Shown piece by piece: positions 34,675-44,640 of a DNA stretch of 64,000 bases. The position numbers were made by a program, and so were the translations under genes. Position 1 is the stretch's first letter; each line of letters begins with the position of its first letter. The notes under the pieces are model-generated. The model was given only the letters and a program-made list of their open reading frames with translations. It was not told the origin of the DNA and ran no database searches. This DNA is from Neoechinorhynchus agilis (taxonomy: Eukaryota > Acanthocephala). Location: contig CM121341.1 of NCBI GenBank assembly GCA_051530055.1, forward strand, positions 4,774,001 to 4,838,000. The letters run 5' to 3'.

Positions 34675-36746
34675 CTATGTGCTCAGAAGCGTCCGCGGAG
34701 CCGACCCCGAACAAATCGATGCGCTATACACGGCGATAGGAGCAAGAGGAGTTGAAGGTACAGAGGATGCGATCAGGGGATAAGCTGAGATGAAGCTGCA
34801 AACCACCTTATTCAACGCCGGTTGGCTGGAACAGCTAAGAAGGATCGACATGGACGATAGTGCGAAAGCAGCACGCGCAATGTCCCGTTGCCTAAGAAGA
34901 ATCAGATGGACAGCGCCGAACACCCAAACGAGATTGCTGCAGGAACAAGCGGTCCGAGCACTGGACGGAGCATCTGAGGCCCTGGATCACACTCCGGCAC
35001 TAGATGTGGCCGAATACAGGGCTTGGATGAAGCGGCAAGGCCGCAAGCCTGTGAGCAGAACCTGGGGCTACGTACCACGAGTAGAGGATGTAGCAATAGC
35101 ACTTGCGAGTGGCACATCCGTGCTCTCTTGGCTGCTTAAGAACAACCCAGGAAACGTAGTCAACTTGGCTGCGAACTCGACCTCCGCGCGCATCACAGCG
35201 AAACAAAGGGAGTTGGTCGACAAGATGGAAGCCGCCCTGATAAAGAAGGTGATGATAGCTTCCCAGGAAACTGCAGAGGATGCTAAACGAATGGAAGCCC
35301 GGCTAGAGCAAACACCCCTGACAGAACTGAGAAAAATGTCCAATGAGTTCGAGGCCCTTGACCAAGCTGTGAAGCGGCAAGGCCGCAAACTTGGAGCTAC
35401 GTGCCTCGCGTGGAGTACGTGGCGATAGCGCTAGCAAGCGGCACATCGGTACTCTCTTGGTTGTTGAGAAACAATCCCGGGATCTATTGTGCTCTCCACA
35501 CATTTTGAAAGACTAACTTCTTCATGTTATACTAAGGTTAACGAGAAGCGTCAACAAAGGCAAGATAATTACCGCGAGATGCGTAACGCTCAGTATCTCA
35601 ACAGTGATGAATACAAGAATTCTTTTGGACCACCTGAGTATCATGGTCCATCGAGAGGACGAGCTAGAAGTAGTTTCAGGGGATCAGTACTTGGTAGAAG
35701 AGGCCGCAATATCCAGGCAGCTAATATTAGCAAAGCCAACACCCAGTCCATATCTTCAAAACTCGAGACAACTAGCAGAGAGTTATCCGTCATAGAACGT
35801 TTTGGTGCGACACAGCGCCGAATTTTCTCCCCTATATAGCGCCATTTGGACTCCAGCAGCTAGAATTGCTGAATCGCTTCCAAACGGTCACTGAGGACGA
35901 ACATGGCTTGGTTAGTGATTCGTTTAATACTTTATGGAAGACGTCAACTATTGCTACACCAAATGTATTCGCCATGATTTCGGCACTAAGACCAGTTAGA
36001 ACACAAGACTACATTATTATCAAAAGGCAGAAGCAGGTTAATGTTGATTGGGTCGTTAAGGACAATGCCACAGTGCTTAGGCTCGAACGATATTTAACAG
36101 TAGTTAATGATCCGATAATGATGGGACTTATAAATGCTTGTTATCAAATCTCAACATTGGACCAATTGGACACAGCAATTCTGTTGAGAACCCATTCTAA
36201 ACTACCGGATTTGCCAGAAACAGTAGTCGCCGTGGATATGGGAAATGTGCTTGAATTTCTCCAAATCCCACCTATCCGAACTAAGGATAAGCAAGCGATC
36301 ATTGAAGCTATGACGGTATTTGGATGTTCGCGTCATGATGGATGGGGCATCACAATGAATTTGGAACTGGAGGATGTTTCTATTGAGAGTTTATTCTCAC
36401 AATTTAAATCAAGCTTTAATAGAACGGACTTTAACCAATATTTGGATTTGACAACATTGCTGTGGTTGCTGTCACTACAGTTTTGAATTTCACTGATAGT
36501 GATTCAAATCCAATCCACAATTATGGTCAGTGGAGATCAGAAAGTCCGATACGATATGAATTACCGTATCGTATGGAAAGAAACATCTTTGGAGTACTTG
36601 GTACGACAGTACTGCGGCTGTTTGATGTAACACCAGCCAATGAGTTGAATAAGTTGCACTACCAGGCGAAGGAAACTTGCATCCAGATTGATGGTCCTAA
36701 TCATGCGGTATTACGCCAGTTGAATATGTCGATCCAATCCATGTAG
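34675..36746 (+). other. Unclassified broken element, perhaps virus-like
   Basis: A set of long frames on the plus strand in at least four pieces. The first part is Ala/Arg-rich and helical and repeats one of its own segments at 35370-35480. The second part starts with an Arg/Gly-rich region and continues as a globular-looking protein. I recognise no family; the arrangement could be an old viral or virus-like insertion. It is broken in several places and best treated as a fossil. Confidence 0.35.
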
Positions 36747-36773
36747 CATTGGCGACAGTCAATTTACACCGAT

Positions 36774-37001
36774 ATGGGACGGATAGTAATTGACGAGAAT
36801 ACCATCGAAATTATTTTAGCCACTGATGTTAGCGGCCATAAGGCAGCTGTAGAAGATTTCAAGGCAAAGGTGAATTTTGGAACTATTTTATATAATTTCG
36901 ATTGGAAATCGAAACAAAATCGACTTGATATGCTAAAAATGACAATAAGGATGGCGGATGGAGGGACGCCATGCAAACCATGGAACATATATAAAAGATA
37001 G
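36774..37001 (+). pseudogene. Cyclic-nucleotide phosphodiesterase exon fragment
   Basis: The frame EIILATDVSGHKAAVEDFK then NFDWKSKQNRLDMLKMTIRM and PCKPWNIY follows the PDE catalytic-domain pattern (ATDxxxH, and LLKMxxKCADISNPxRP, closest in feel to PDE9). The metal-binding KCAD is changed to RMADGG, so the active site is not intact. Only one exon is visible. It abuts the 175-bp array. Confidence 0.5.
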
Positions 37002-37019
37002 GCGAAAGCCGTACAAGAA

Positions 37020-37918
37020 GAGTTTTATCTCCAGGTATTGTTAATTTCTCACTAATTTCAACATTAGGAAAACTCACAATGTTTTAACACTTTACAGGGC
37101 GATAAAGAAAAAAAAATTAGGTATGGATGTCACAACGAATTTCGATAGAGGAAGAGTGAATGAATTAGAAGTTCAAATAAAGTTCATCAAGTTTTCAACT
37201 TTACAAACCCTGGAAATTCAATTTCTCACTGATTTCAACATTAGGAAAACTCACAATGTTTTAACACTTTACAGGGCGATAAAGAAAAAAATTAGGTATG
37301 GATGTCACAACGAATTGCGATAGAGGAAGAGTGAATGAATTAGAAGTTCAAATAAAGTTTATCAAGTTTTCAACTTTACAAACCCTGGAAATTCAATTTC
37401 TCACTGATTTCAACATTAGGAAAACTCACAATGTTTTAACACTTTACAGGGCGATAAAGAAAAAAATTAGGTATGGATGTCACAACGAATTGCGATAGAG
37501 GAAGAGTGAATGAATTAGAAGTTCAAATAAAGTTTATCAAGTTTTCAACTTTACAAACCCTGGAAATTCAATTTCTCACTGATTTCAACATTAGGAAAAC
37601 TCACAATGTTTTAACACTTTACAGGGCGATAAAGAAAAAAATTAGGTATGGATGTCACAACGAATTGCGATAGAGGAAGAGTGAATGAATTAGAAGTTCA
37701 AATAAAGTTTATCAAGTTTTCAACTTTACAAACCCTGGAAATTCAATTTCTCACTGATTTCAACATTAGGAAAACTCACAATGTTTTAACACTTTACAGG
37801 GCGATAAAGAAAAAAATTAGGTATGGATGTCACAACGAATTTCGATAGAGGAAGAGTGAATGAATTAGAAGTTCAAATAAAGTTCATCAAGTTTTCAACT
37901 TTACAAACCCTGGAAATT
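37020..37918 (+). repeat. 175-bp tandem array, five units
   Basis: Units repeat every 175 bp with few changes; each contains ACAGGGCGATAAAGAAAAAA and GATGTCACAACGAATT. The frame through each unit is an artefact. Confidence 0.95.
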
Positions 37919-38176
37919 CTTACCGACGCCCGAGCCCTGCGACCCATTTCATTAGAGAAAGACGCTGTAGGGCTCGAGCTGATGATTGGTAACGCAAACG
38001 GTACAGATAATAACTCAACAGCTCTCAATATAACGACAATCGTCACGTCAGAATCAAGAAAAACCCCAGCAAAGATTATGAGTCCTGAACAAATTAGTCG
38101 AGTGTGCAGAACGGTATACCCAATATCTCAGGAGAATAGGCTGAAGTGCCCCGAATGCGAACTGGTGACGGTTTGA
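37919..38176 (+). mobile_element. N-terminal fragment of an R2-like LINE ORF
   Basis: Polar stretch then RLKCPECELVTV, the start of a C2H2 finger like that at 60290 (ECPECNATF). Ends shortly after. Fragment only. Confidence 0.45.
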
Positions 38177-38254
38177 AGGGTTAAGTTATTTTGGAGCATC
38201 AATCCGCCGTTCACCAACCGTTTCGGACTGTTAATTTTTCGTCCGAAGCGCAAA

Positions 38255-38527
38255 ATGGTTCTACTAAGTAATTTTCGACTAGATCAGCGCCGATTTCATG
38301 GCGTTTTTGAACATGTGAAAGAGCTCTCGTCCACGTTTCGTATCCACGGAGACACGATCGTTTGTCTTGAAGATGAGTACCACCGTAAATCGAGGACCTT
38401 AAAAAGTGCCAACCGCGATTCCCAGACACGAGAAGCTCATAAATTGTCTAAGACGAAATCGCTCCCGGAAAGCAAAAAAACCTCAATAGTTCCGCTAGCC
38501 GAGTCTTCGGAACCGTCTGTAGACTAA
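38255..38527 (+). CDS. Hypothetical 90-residue basic protein
   Basis: ATG-started frame MVLLSNFRLDQRRFHGVFEH, with a Lys/Ser-rich second half ending at 38527. No domain recognised. May be the end or start of a larger gene, or chance. Confidence 0.3.
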   Translation: MVLLSNFRLDQRRFHGVFEHVKELSSTFRIHGDTIVCLEDEYHRKSRTLKSANRDSQTREAHKLSKTKSLPESKKTSIVPLAESSEPSVD

Positions 38528-38529
38528 AA

Positions 38530-39015
38530 CTTTCTCGTCTGGGCCAATTCAATTATGTTCTCGAAACGGAACACTTCATTGACAGAGGAAAATCCGTTTC
38601 CAATAATTTCCAAAAAAACTACTCACGTTCAATGAGACTCCAAGGTTCACGCTCCAAAATCGCTCGATTCATCAGCGAACAAAACAGAACGATGTGCGAA
38701 ACGTACAAGCAGCGATAGGAAACAGACGGCGATTTGCAATCCACAAAAAAACGGAAGAATTCTTATCCGTTCAATTATTTGGCGCGCGTTTAAATTTTTA
38801 TAATCGTTTCTTAATTTGTTGTTTTCAAATTAAGAACGATTTTATTCGTTTTCTAAAGTGTTTTTTAAATGCTCATTGTCTAATTGACGGATAGTTGTTT
38901 CCTTTTAGTCAATTATTGTTTGTAAGTTTTTAAATATGTGAAGAAATCCAGCGTGATTGGACGAAATATTTCAAATTAAAGTCTTTGATATATAATTTTC
39001 CCCCACCGCCACATA
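38530..39015. other. Intergenic, nothing recognised
   Basis: AT-rich, no supported gene or repeat. Confidence 0.4.
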
Positions 39016-39018
39016 CTC

Positions 39019-39359
39019 ATGGATTTTATCTTTAACAATCGATTTTTAAAGCTGCGCACTCATCAGGCGTATTTTTTCGACGATGCCATCAGTTTACCAT
39101 TTCCAGGAAAATTTTTAATAGATCCAATTACGAACAACAGACGTTTCGTTCAGTCTTTTTGATTATCCCACGTTTTTGGGGCTCCCGAGGAGGCGGGAAT
39201 CATCTTCATCATTTCTACGGTATTTCGTCCCCTGGATCTGTTGGTGTCGTTATTAGAAACGTTAAAAAAACCCACTGGCAACCTAACTTTACAGCGGACA
39301 ATGATAAACGACCACCTTATCTTATAAAGGTTTACTTAATCTCGGAGAAGAGATCCTAG
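39019..39359 (+). CDS. Possible small two-exon gene
   Basis: ATG 39019 opens MDFIFNNRFLKLRTHQAYFF and runs to RRFVQSF. A second frame, from about 39200, gives HHFYGISSPGSVGVVIRNVK and KKTHWQPNFTADNDKRPPYL to a stop at 39357. Between them TTGATTATCCC and GGGAATCATC can pair, the same pattern as the verified introns here. Product unknown; about 95 residues if joined. Confidence 0.3.
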
Positions 39360-39422
39360 CATAAAAGCGCCAAAGGTCTCTTTGCGAGCGTTGTTTATTG
39401 AAACGTTTAATCTATTGATGAT

Positions 39423-39503
39423 TGTTTGATTGACAATCCGACTGAAAGAGAGTTTATTGAAACACCTAGCTTTCGCCGTCCAACGGCTTCTTCAGGGTGT
39501 AAT
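39423..39503 (-). mobile_element. Penelope-like tail, inverted piece
   Basis: Reverse complement of the CTGAAGAAGCCGTTGGACGG end also found at 29262 and 39702. Lies head to head with the direct copy 25 bp away. Confidence 0.7.
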
Positions 39504-39525
39504 TGCTTGTAAGTTTTTAAATAAG

Positions 39526-39830
39526 CGCAGGATCCCGTCGAACTGTCGATAGCGGAAGCGCTGATCATACCCCGAGAGACCCGGGATCGTGAGGACTCTA
39601 GCGGGCATCGGTCGGTAGGACACTCATTAACCAGAAGGATGAGTTGTCTGCCGTCATGAATCTAATGTGAACTTCCACTTCACTCGCATTGTAGATTACA
39701 CCCTGAAGAAGCCGTTGGACGGCGAAAGCTAGGTGTTTCAATAAACTCTCTTTCAGTCGGATTGTCAATCAAACAATCATCAATAGATAAAACATGCGGC
39801 TGAACAACCAAGCAGCGCTTAGTAATCTTA
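39526..39830 (+). mobile_element. Penelope-like tail, direct copy
   Basis: Near-identical to 29089-29390 including the end of the GIY-YIG frame, the hairpin and the terminal sequence. The high identity suggests recent movement. Confidence 0.75.
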
Positions 39831-39989
39831 CCAAAACGTTTAATGCTTAAAAGCATTGAACATTCAGTAATGCTGGGTACCGATTGAACGGTCGTGCATG
39901 ACGAAGCGCTGAGCATCAGCAAATTGTTCTTGCTATGATCGGAAAAAAGGTATTATATAGAAAACACACTATCTCATATGCAAGACGTC

Positions 39990-40250
39990 AGATAAACAAT
40001 GGCTTCGTTGCAGCGAATGCACATTGGAGCATTCCTCTCGTTCAGAAGATTCACAACTCTTTCAAATATATTCTGGATGAGGTGTCTCAGGTCCGGATGG
40101 TAGCCTGTTCCACGAAGGAGTCGGGAGCGTGGCTGAATGCTCTCCCTGTAGGTAAAATTGGAACTCTCCTTGCTGATTCAGTCGTCAGGATCGCAGTATC
40201 CTTGAGATTAGGCATTGCCGCTGTGGCACTATAGTGGACTCTTCGGGGAG
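39990..40250 (+). mobile_element. LINE internal fragment
   Basis: Encodes IPLVQKIHNSFKYILDEV then STKESGAWLNALPVGKIG and VRIAVSLRLG. Overlaps the end of the 55250-56067 fragment and the start of the 8440 copy, linking the two as one LINE. Confidence 0.75.
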
Positions 40251-40304
40251 ACACGGTCTCATATGCAAGACGTCAGCGATTTCCAAGGCATGCTGTTTAC
40301 CAGA

Positions 40305-40385
40305 TCGGTTGGCTGTGTGCCCAAAGAAAATTATCAGCCGTGTGGTCACACAAAGATACTGAAAAGTTACCGGCTGGCCAGACTT
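40305..40385. mobile_element. MITE end fragment
   Basis: GGCTGTGTGCCCAAAG and TTACCGGCTGGCCAGACTTC match the ends of the 19393 MITE family. Confidence 0.6.
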
Positions 40386-40549
40386 CAAAAATATCCAAAA
40401 TCATAGAAAATCTCTGACAATAAAACACACAAGTGCATCGGTCGAATCCGTTATTTTCATCGCCGAACGATTTAAAGGAGGCGAAACAAGTGCTCGCTAA
40501 CCGACGGGAATATGAAGTGTTAGAGAAACAATTAGAAAAACTACCTTCA

Positions 40550-40700
40550 AAGGAAATGATGGAGAATTACCATTTTGTCCCCTTCGGTGTGGAAACGTAC
40601 CTTGGGAGGGTCGGCACTGGCCCTCCTGAAGGACTTGGGGAAACGAATCAACGCGGCGACTGGAGTTGTGGGATTCCAACATCATCCACTCGAAAAAAAG
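40550..40700 (+). mobile_element. LINE 3' fragment
   Basis: NYHFVPFGVETY then a frame-shifted LALLKDLGKRINAATG; decayed. Confidence 0.65.
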
Positions 40701-40839
40701 GTCCAGGAGGAGCGCCAACTTCCACCCTTTTTCAGCCGAGCTTGGGACCGTTTTTAGGTTGCGCCGGCGCGATAAAGTTTCGAAGTGCGAAGCAGATCAC
40801 ATACTGCGCAGCACTGAGAAACTGGGAATAACGGGAAAT

Positions 40840-41278
40840 CGGTGACGAGGTAGGCCGAGAAAACGATGGTTAGATTGCATCAAACAGGATAAATCGGTTG
40901 TCGAGGGAACCGCAACCTCTCTCTCTCGAGAGAGAGAAAAATGCGTGAATGAGAAGAAGGAGAGGAGTGCTGTGATGATAAAGAGAAAATGTTTATTTCC
41001 GAGAGCTTCCGCTGTCTTACGGCTTCTTGATGAATAGTTTAAAAGCGTGAAATACTATTTAATTTTAAAAATCGGTCAGGCTGTTGTAATGATGAAGAGA
41101 AAATGTTTGTTTCCGAGAGCTTCCGCCGTCTTACTTCAGGAATTGTTCTAATGGGCAGCCGTGCGACGGAATTTTCTCTTTATTGCAACACCACTCCTCT
41201 GCCAAGTAATTTAATAATACGGCTTCAAACGTCAAAAATAGTATTTCACAAGACTCAATGTCGATAAGGCGACAACAA
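40840..41278. other. Intergenic with a short diverged repeat
   Basis: GAGAAAATGTTTATTTCCGAGAGCTTCCGC near 40985 recurs near 41098. A CTCTCTCTCTCGAGAGAGAGAG palindrome lies near 40918. No gene. Confidence 0.5.
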
Positions 41279-41280
41279 AA

Positions 41281-41718
41281 TCAGTTAGAACTCAGTTTAT
41301 TCACTTTTGGTTCCCTTAACGATTCCAAGACGATTTTCGCTCTGGTTGCACTGACTGAATCGACCTTATGAACACTGTTCTTATTTTGCTTCGAATATTC
41401 GTCCAGGATTTTGTTACATGAGGCCAAAGTTTGCACTCTAGCATTGCCCTTCATATCGTTCATGTAAAAGATCATTATGGAAAAGTATTTGTCGTTTAAA
41501 GCAGCGGGATCGAGCATGTTCTTTAATAGCCATGTTTGAATCCGTTTGCTAAAAAACCATCGGTCGCGATGACGGTGCCACCTTTTTAGATACTTTGATG
41601 CTTGCTTTCTCTTCTGAGGATCAATTGTTTTGACGAACGTCTTAAACCCATTTGAAATGTCCTTTTTCTTTAAAATGGACTTTTTTGGGATGGCCGATGA
41701 AGGTAATGGCGAGTGCAT
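41281..41718 (-). CDS. C7orf50: WKF-domain protein, C7orf50 homologue
   Basis: 145 residues, single exon. After a Lys-rich N-terminus (KKSILKKKDISNGF), residues about 35-115 form the WKF domain: KYLKRWHRHRDRWFFSKRIQ, TWLLKNMLD, then YFSIMIFYMNDMKGNAR, matching C7orf50, a nucleolar protein tied to ribosome biogenesis. ATG 41718 directly follows CCCTTTCTTTAG, an acceptor-like site. Divergent from the macrodomain gene 410 bp away. Confidence 0.85.
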   Translation of the reverse strand: MHSPLPSSAIPKKSILKKKDISNGFKTFVKTIDPQKRKQASKYLKRWHRHRDRWFFSKRIQTWLLKNMLDPAALNDKYFSIMIFYMNDMKGNARVQTLASCNKILDEYSKQNKNSVHKVDSVSATRAKIVLESLREPKVNKLSSN

Positions 41719-42128
41719 CTAAAGAAAGGGAGAAGATCAATCGCCCTTCGAAATATGACGGCCAAAACACTCGCGAATGTGGAAACTACTCTTACTGGTT
41801 CCTCTGGAATGGTCGGGAGTTCTTCTTACTAACATTCTTAAGTTCGGCTTCAATCGTTTTGTGGATGAAACGAAGGCACACAACCGATCGATTTTGATTC
41901 TCGAACAGGCGATAATCATCAGTGAGTTTCCTTCTTTCCTTAACGGTCGCCGATTACTCACAAAGGGGATGAGGAGGAAACTCACTGATGGTTATCGTCT
42001 CCTCCCTGGGAGGTATCGAATGGCCCAAAGCACATCGCAAAAGAATATTCGCCATCTCGAACACCTTTCGTCCACGATTTATCGCAGTTCTCCAATTCGA
42101 GCGTTCCGCCCTATTCAGCTTTTGTTAG

Positions 42129-42858
42129 ATGTCATCAAAATTATCGGCAGTGCAAAGTGCTCGAGCGCGGTACCTCGGTATGAGTATAGAAGAAAAGCGG
42201 GTACTCTACAAGGTTCCACAGTTCGTAAAACTCGATCAGATCCCAAAATGGTCCTGTTCCAAGATTCCAATTCGAAAGATAGACTCTATGTTTCACCACG
42301 ACGCCCGATTAAACGATAGGATACGCCTTTTTAGTGGCGATATCACTCAAATTGAAATCGATGCGATTGTGAATGCTGCTAACAGGAGTCTTTTAGGAGG
42401 CGGGGGTGTCGACGGTGCCATTCATCGAGCTGCTGGTTCGCATCTTATCGACGAATGTAGGACGCTTAATGGATGTAGAACTGGCGAAGCGAAAACGACC
42501 GCTGGATACGATTTACCAGCACGATTTGTGATTCATACGGTCGGTCCAGTAGGAGAAAAGCCTGATCTTCTTAAGAATGCGTATCGGAACTCCTTGGTGT
42601 GTTGATTCCTCGGGTTGTTGAATCAACGCAGTGAATGAAGCGTTGAAAAATCGATGCCGTTCAATAGCCTTTCCTTGCATATCTACCGGCGTTTACCGAT
42701 ATCCGAACGAAGCTGCAGCTCACATCGCATTGAGAGAATTCAGAGAATTCCTTAATGAACACGTTGATGATATGGACGCAATCGTTGTATGCACTTTCTT
42801 AGACGTAGACCAAAGAATTTACGACCATCTTATGAACGTATATTTCCCACTTTCTTAA
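42129..42858 (+). CDS. MACROD1: MACROD-type mono-ADP-ribosyl hydrolase
   Basis: Removes mono-ADP-ribose from proteins and deacetylates O-acetyl-ADP-ribose. Exons 42129-42596 and 42631-42858 join to 231 residues. N-terminal helix region [11 protein letters not shown]...LDQIPKW as in MACROD1/2, then the macrodomain: [61 protein letters not shown] and, after the intron, [20 protein letters not shown]. All ligand loops are intact. ATG 42129 directly follows CTTTTGTTAG. MACROD1 versus MACROD2 cannot be settled here. Confidence 0.92.
42597..42630 (+). other. 34-nt hairpin intron of the macrodomain gene
   Basis: TGTGTTGATTC (42598-42608) pairs with GAATCAACGCA (42620-42630) over 11 bp including one G-T pair. 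A GTG direct repeat flanks it. Ends are GT...CA or, shifted one base, TG...AG; never GT...AG. Removal restores [16 protein letters not shown], as in the family. Confidence 0.85.
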
Positions 42859-42859
42859 A

Positions 42860-43090
42860 ATGACGTTTGAAACATAACAGAAAATCAAGCAAAATAAAAC
42901 ACCTTTAAGTGGACCGTTTTTTGTTCGTTTGCGTAAAAAATCATGCCTATGTCGTTTTTTACCAATAGTTTCTCTTCAAATCCATCTCTTTTGCCGGTGA
43001 AAATTAGCACTAATTTAAAACAATCTCGAAAAATCGTCGTATTTCGGTTTTCATACTAATGACACATTTTATTGTTAAATGTATGAACAC
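42860..43090. other. 3' flank of the macrodomain gene
   Basis: Contains AATAAA near 42894. Nothing else seen. Confidence 0.4.
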
Positions 43091-43094
43091 TGAC

Positions 43095-43520
43095 TGTTGA
43101 TTTCGGTGTGGATGACGGGCTCGGTAGGGTGGGAAAGTTGACGGTTATTGTTTTCTGGGGAGTTTCTGAGGTTGGGTCTCTCCTCAGGTTCATTTCGGGT
43201 CTCGATATCCACGAAGATTGGGCAGCATGGAAAAAGGAGCGGAAGTACAGGGAGGTGCGAGTACTGACAGGATAAATGAATGTGGCTGTTGATTTTGGAG
43301 TGGATAACGGGTTCGGTAGGGTGGGAAAGTTGACGGTTATCGTTTTCTGGGGAGTTTCTGAGGTTGGTCTTTCCTCAGATTCGGGGGTGCGAGTACTGAT
43401 AGGATAAATGAATGTGGCTGTAGATTTTGGAGTGGATTTCGGGTTCGGTCAAGCACAAGAAAGTTGGCGGTTATTGTTTGTTAACGAGTTTGTGAGGTTG
43501 GTCTTTCCTCACGTTCATTT
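43095..43520 (+). repeat. Three diverged tandem units
   Basis: GGAAAGTTGACGGTTAT and GGGGAGTTTCTGAGGTTG recur at about 43130, 43320 and 43455 with different spacing (about 125-190 bp). Confidence 0.75.
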
Positions 43521-43529
43521 CAGTTGTCG

Positions 43530-44640
43530 GCATCCGAGAAAATTGGGCAGTATGAAAAAAGAAGCGGAGATAGAGAGAGAATGAAAGGAATTTGTTTTGC
43601 GTTGTGAAAATTGGAATAAAGTGGGATATAAATTGTGGTGGTGGGGTTGAGAGGCGTTTGATTATTTGTTGAAAATCTTAGAACGATATTCGGTCAAAAA
43701 TCAGTTGTGCAAATTTTTGATGCTCTTCTCCGTGAAACGTTTAAGGACGGCGGATTAGAGATTTGGATAGGTTGCAAAATACGGGATAACCGCGGGTGAA
43801 GGATGGTAAAACAAAGTTGAAGTAAAATTTGGAGAGATCGGGCGAAGGAAAGAGTGATGTGCGAGTCCCATTTAAAGTTTTATTGAAATTGGAGACCCAG
43901 AATTCTTAGGGAGCTGACTCGTAAGATGTCACTTAGAAGCTCGGTTGCGGGAGAGAGGAATCATTTCGAAGCATTTAGAGAAATTCAGGTAGAGTTTGTG
44001 ATTGGTGCAGAAATCTTTTATGTGTGATTTTCTTTGATGTTAACGAGAGGGAGAAGTGGGCGAGTGCTGAGGGTGAGATTGTCAACATATAAGAAGAGTT
44101 TAGAGTTAGAAGTTTGATACAGTTTAAGAATGACAGGACGGCACCTTGAGGTGAGGAATGGGATGATCGAGGAGGTCAGCCAGCGTGGAAATCGTGGATA
44201 TATGTTTTTGATGAAAATCTTTAAGTCCACAGTGAACCATCGAGTTATTACTCTAACAAAAGCTTTGATTAGGTGTTTTAAAAGAGAATCAAGAGCGAAA
44301 GCATGTCTTTCCGAATTTAAAAGTAGAATTAATTTTTAAAGGAGAAAATTTTCGAGTCGGTGCGATCGAGCATGTAATTCCTTCAAAGTGACGTCATAAT
44401 AGTCTGATGGAGCACTCAGTACGCACGTCCTCGGACGTTCTACCAAATAAACTTCTTTTTTTTATTTTATTCTGATCCTTTTTGAATCTGAAATATAATT
44501 CTCGCTGAAAACTGCAAGTTTTAAAAAGCTCAGCGACCATCGGCTTAGTGGGCGCAAGTTCAACAACGGTGGCATCACCGATCTTGATGATCTTAGGGGT
44601 TTTGCATGTCCTCATTGTCCCAAAATTCTTAAATTTCGTA
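43530..44640. other. G-rich intergenic stretch
   Basis: No supported gene; short frames lack family features. Confidence 0.4.

Noticed and set aside
37123-37848. Five repeated 66-codon frames
   Set aside because: Artefacts of the 175-bp array.
41777-42319. 180-codon plus-strand frame upstream of the macrodomain
   Set aside because: Overlaps the true macrodomain start in another frame and has no family features; the macrodomain frame begins at ATG 42129.
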